Shown: positions 62,791 to 64,000 of the stretch, piece by piece
Layout: every line of letters starts with the position of its first letter
Numbering within the stretch: position 1 is the first letter of the stretch
Assembly (NCBI GenBank): GCA_963788585.1
Contig: CAWBHA010000003.1
Location: 2,046,001-2,110,000, forward strand
DNA length: 64,000 nucleotides
Direction: 5' to 3'
From: Bog-473 sp963788585
Lineage (GTDB): Bacteria > Actinomycetota > Acidimicrobiia > Acidimicrobiales > RAAP-2
The notes under the pieces: model-generated
Told to the model about the DNA's origin: nothing
Databases searched by the model: none
The model's input: the letters and a program-made list of their open reading frames with translations, nothing else
Position numbers and translations under genes: made by a program

Positions 62791-64000
62791 GTGAGGATTT
62801 TGATGGTTGCCGAGGATTTCCCGTGGCCATCTCTGGGTGGAGGACTGATCCGGCTGGCCAAGATGGTCGAAGCGGTCTCTGCCATGGGGGAGACCGACCT
62901 CTTCTCGCTCTACGATCCGCAGCGAACCTCGCCAGCGCTCCCGTCGTCGCTGGACATGAGGAGAATGGAAACCGTCGAGTACCCCGACGTCCTGAATTCC
63001 CACTGGTGGCGTTCGTGGATGCTGCATCGGGGCACCCCCAAGGAAGTCTTCATGAGGAGCGACGACCGGTCGCCACGGATCCACTTCGATGCGTTCGCAT
63101 CGGAGAGCTACGACCTGGTCTGGTTCAGTACGGCCGCCACGTTTGCCTGGATGGGACGACCGCAGCTGGGTCCGACCATCGTCGATCTGATGGACCTGGA
63201 AGATGTGAAGGCGCGTCAGATGTCGTCGCTCCTGCGTCGGCAACGGATGCCAGGTGGGCCCAGACAGGCCGTCCGCGTCCAGAGCCGTGCCGCCATGAAC
63301 AGGGTGAACGCCCATGACTGGAAGGTCTTCCAGCGCTCGGTGGCGGCTGACGTCGATCGGGTGATCCTGTGCAGCGATGAAGACGTGCGGCGTTCCGGCA
63401 TCCCCAATGCCGTGGCGGTGCCGAACACCTACGCTCGCCCCGAGCGAAGCCTGGGGCGCCCGGAGGTGGGCACGCCGCCCACCATCCTCTTCCAAGGGAG
63501 CCTCCACTACGCCTCCCAACATCGACGCCGTCGACTGGCTCGTCGACGACGTCGCCCCGCACTTGTGGGCGCAGCTGCCGGGGGCGCAGATACGTCTGGT
63601 GGGCACCACTTCACCTGGGGTTGCAGAAAGGCATCGTCCTCCTGACGTTGTCGTGGCGGGCAGGGTCTCCGAGATCGAGCCCGAACTTGCCCGAGCCGAC
63701 ATCGCCGTGGTGCCGCTCCGCATCGGCAGCGGCACACGGCTGAAGATCCTGGAGTCGTTCGCGCACCGCATCCCCGTTGTGTCAACCAAGATCGGAGCGG
63801 ACGGTCTCGACGTCGAGGACGGAGTGCACCTCCTCCTGGCCGACCGGCCCGAGGAGTTCGCACACGCCTGCCGGCGACTCGTCGAGGACCGGGCGCTCGC
63901 CCGGAGGCTCGTGGACGCGGCAGAACGGCGGTATCTCGAGCGCTACGAGTGGTCCGTTGCCAGAAACGGGATCCAGAAGCTGGTCTGTGACCTGGTCGCA
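62791..64000 (+). pseudogene. Glycosyltransferase family 4, PWP-motif paralog 3, frame broken near 63,514 and cut by window edge
   Basis: GTG 62791 starts VRILMVAEDFPWPSLGGGLIRL, the same start as the two paralogs. The frame runs through YDLVWFSTAATFAWMGRPQLGPT and FQGSLHYA, then is lost at about 63514; dropping a T gives PNIDAVDWLVDDVAPHLWAQL, as in paralog 2 (PNMDAVDWFVDEVAPRI), and continues with VVPLRIGSGTRLKILESFAHR and DGLDVEDGVHLLLAD to the edge. By comparison with the paralogs only about 5-10 residues lie beyond base 64000. The C-terminal donor motifs are all present in the second frame, so it may be functional if the break is a sequencing error. Confidence 0.75.

Overview
The window is a 64-kb stretch of a surface-polysaccharide (glycan) biosynthesis region from a high-G+C bacterium. 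Many GTG and TTG starts, start/stop overlaps of the ATGA, GTGA or TTGA type, high GC3 and the family mix suggest an actinobacterium, perhaps an acidimicrobial lineage. That taxonomic guess is inference. No rRNA, complete tRNA, CRISPR array, transposase or integrase was seen.

Layout. (1) 1-6.7 kb, minus strand: a sulfotransferase cut by the window edge, a polysaccharide deacetylase, a sugar formyltransferase, a UDP-HexNAc 4-epimerase-like SDR, a UDP-HexNAc 6-dehydrogenase and a membrane-bound UDP-GlcNAc 4,6-dehydratase. (2) 7.3-9.1 kb: a Wzz/CapA-like chain-length protein followed by a CpsD-like ATPase whose P-loop is degenerate and whose frame is broken. (3) 9.2-20.4 kb: GT4 and GT2 glycosyltransferases around a Wzm/Wzt ABC exporter pair, ending in an asparagine-synthase-type amidotransferase. 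(4) 20.4-30.3 kb: small membrane proteins, a PIG-L deacetylase, a PAP2 protein, a WbsX-like protein, a GT4, a second sulfotransferase, and a co-directional aminotransferase / glycosyl-1-phosphate transferase / GNAT set. (5) 30.4-43.1 kb: methyltransferase, LhgO-like oxidase, GtrA and a GT39-like enzyme, then a long minus-strand operon for deoxy/amino/branched sugars. (6) 43.5-45.4 kb: a secreted Tat-type two-module protein and a decayed fragment. (7) 45.4-60.1 kb: a block of polytopic membrane proteins: three members of an unnamed family with an Asp-Asp-Trp loop, three YfhO/GT-C-like proteins and two acyltransferase-3 proteins, partly in mirror-image gene order. (8) 60.2-64 kb: a methyltransferase, a GT2 with a coiled-coil tail and a GT4 running off the right end.

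How the genes may work together (inference). UDP-GlcNAc would be converted to a 4-keto-6-deoxy sugar (dehydratase), aminated (DegT family) and acylated (GNAT or formyltransferase). It would be loaded onto undecaprenyl phosphate by the WecA-like enzyme, extended by cytosolic GT2/GT4 enzymes, and exported by Wzm/Wzt. Outside, lipid-linked sugars made by the DPM-like GT2s and moved by GtrA could feed the GT-C-like membrane enzymes. Amidation (AsnB), sulfation, deacetylation, methylation and acyl transfer would decorate the polymer.

A main caveat is that nine single-base frame disruptions fall in otherwise well-preserved genes (near 8.67, 38.14, 40.21, 42.23, 43.01, 43.87, 52.48, 59.40 and 63.51 kb). 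Seven need one base removed and two need one added. Several lie in short homopolymers or GC-dinucleotide runs, so assembly or base-calling error is as likely as real gene decay.
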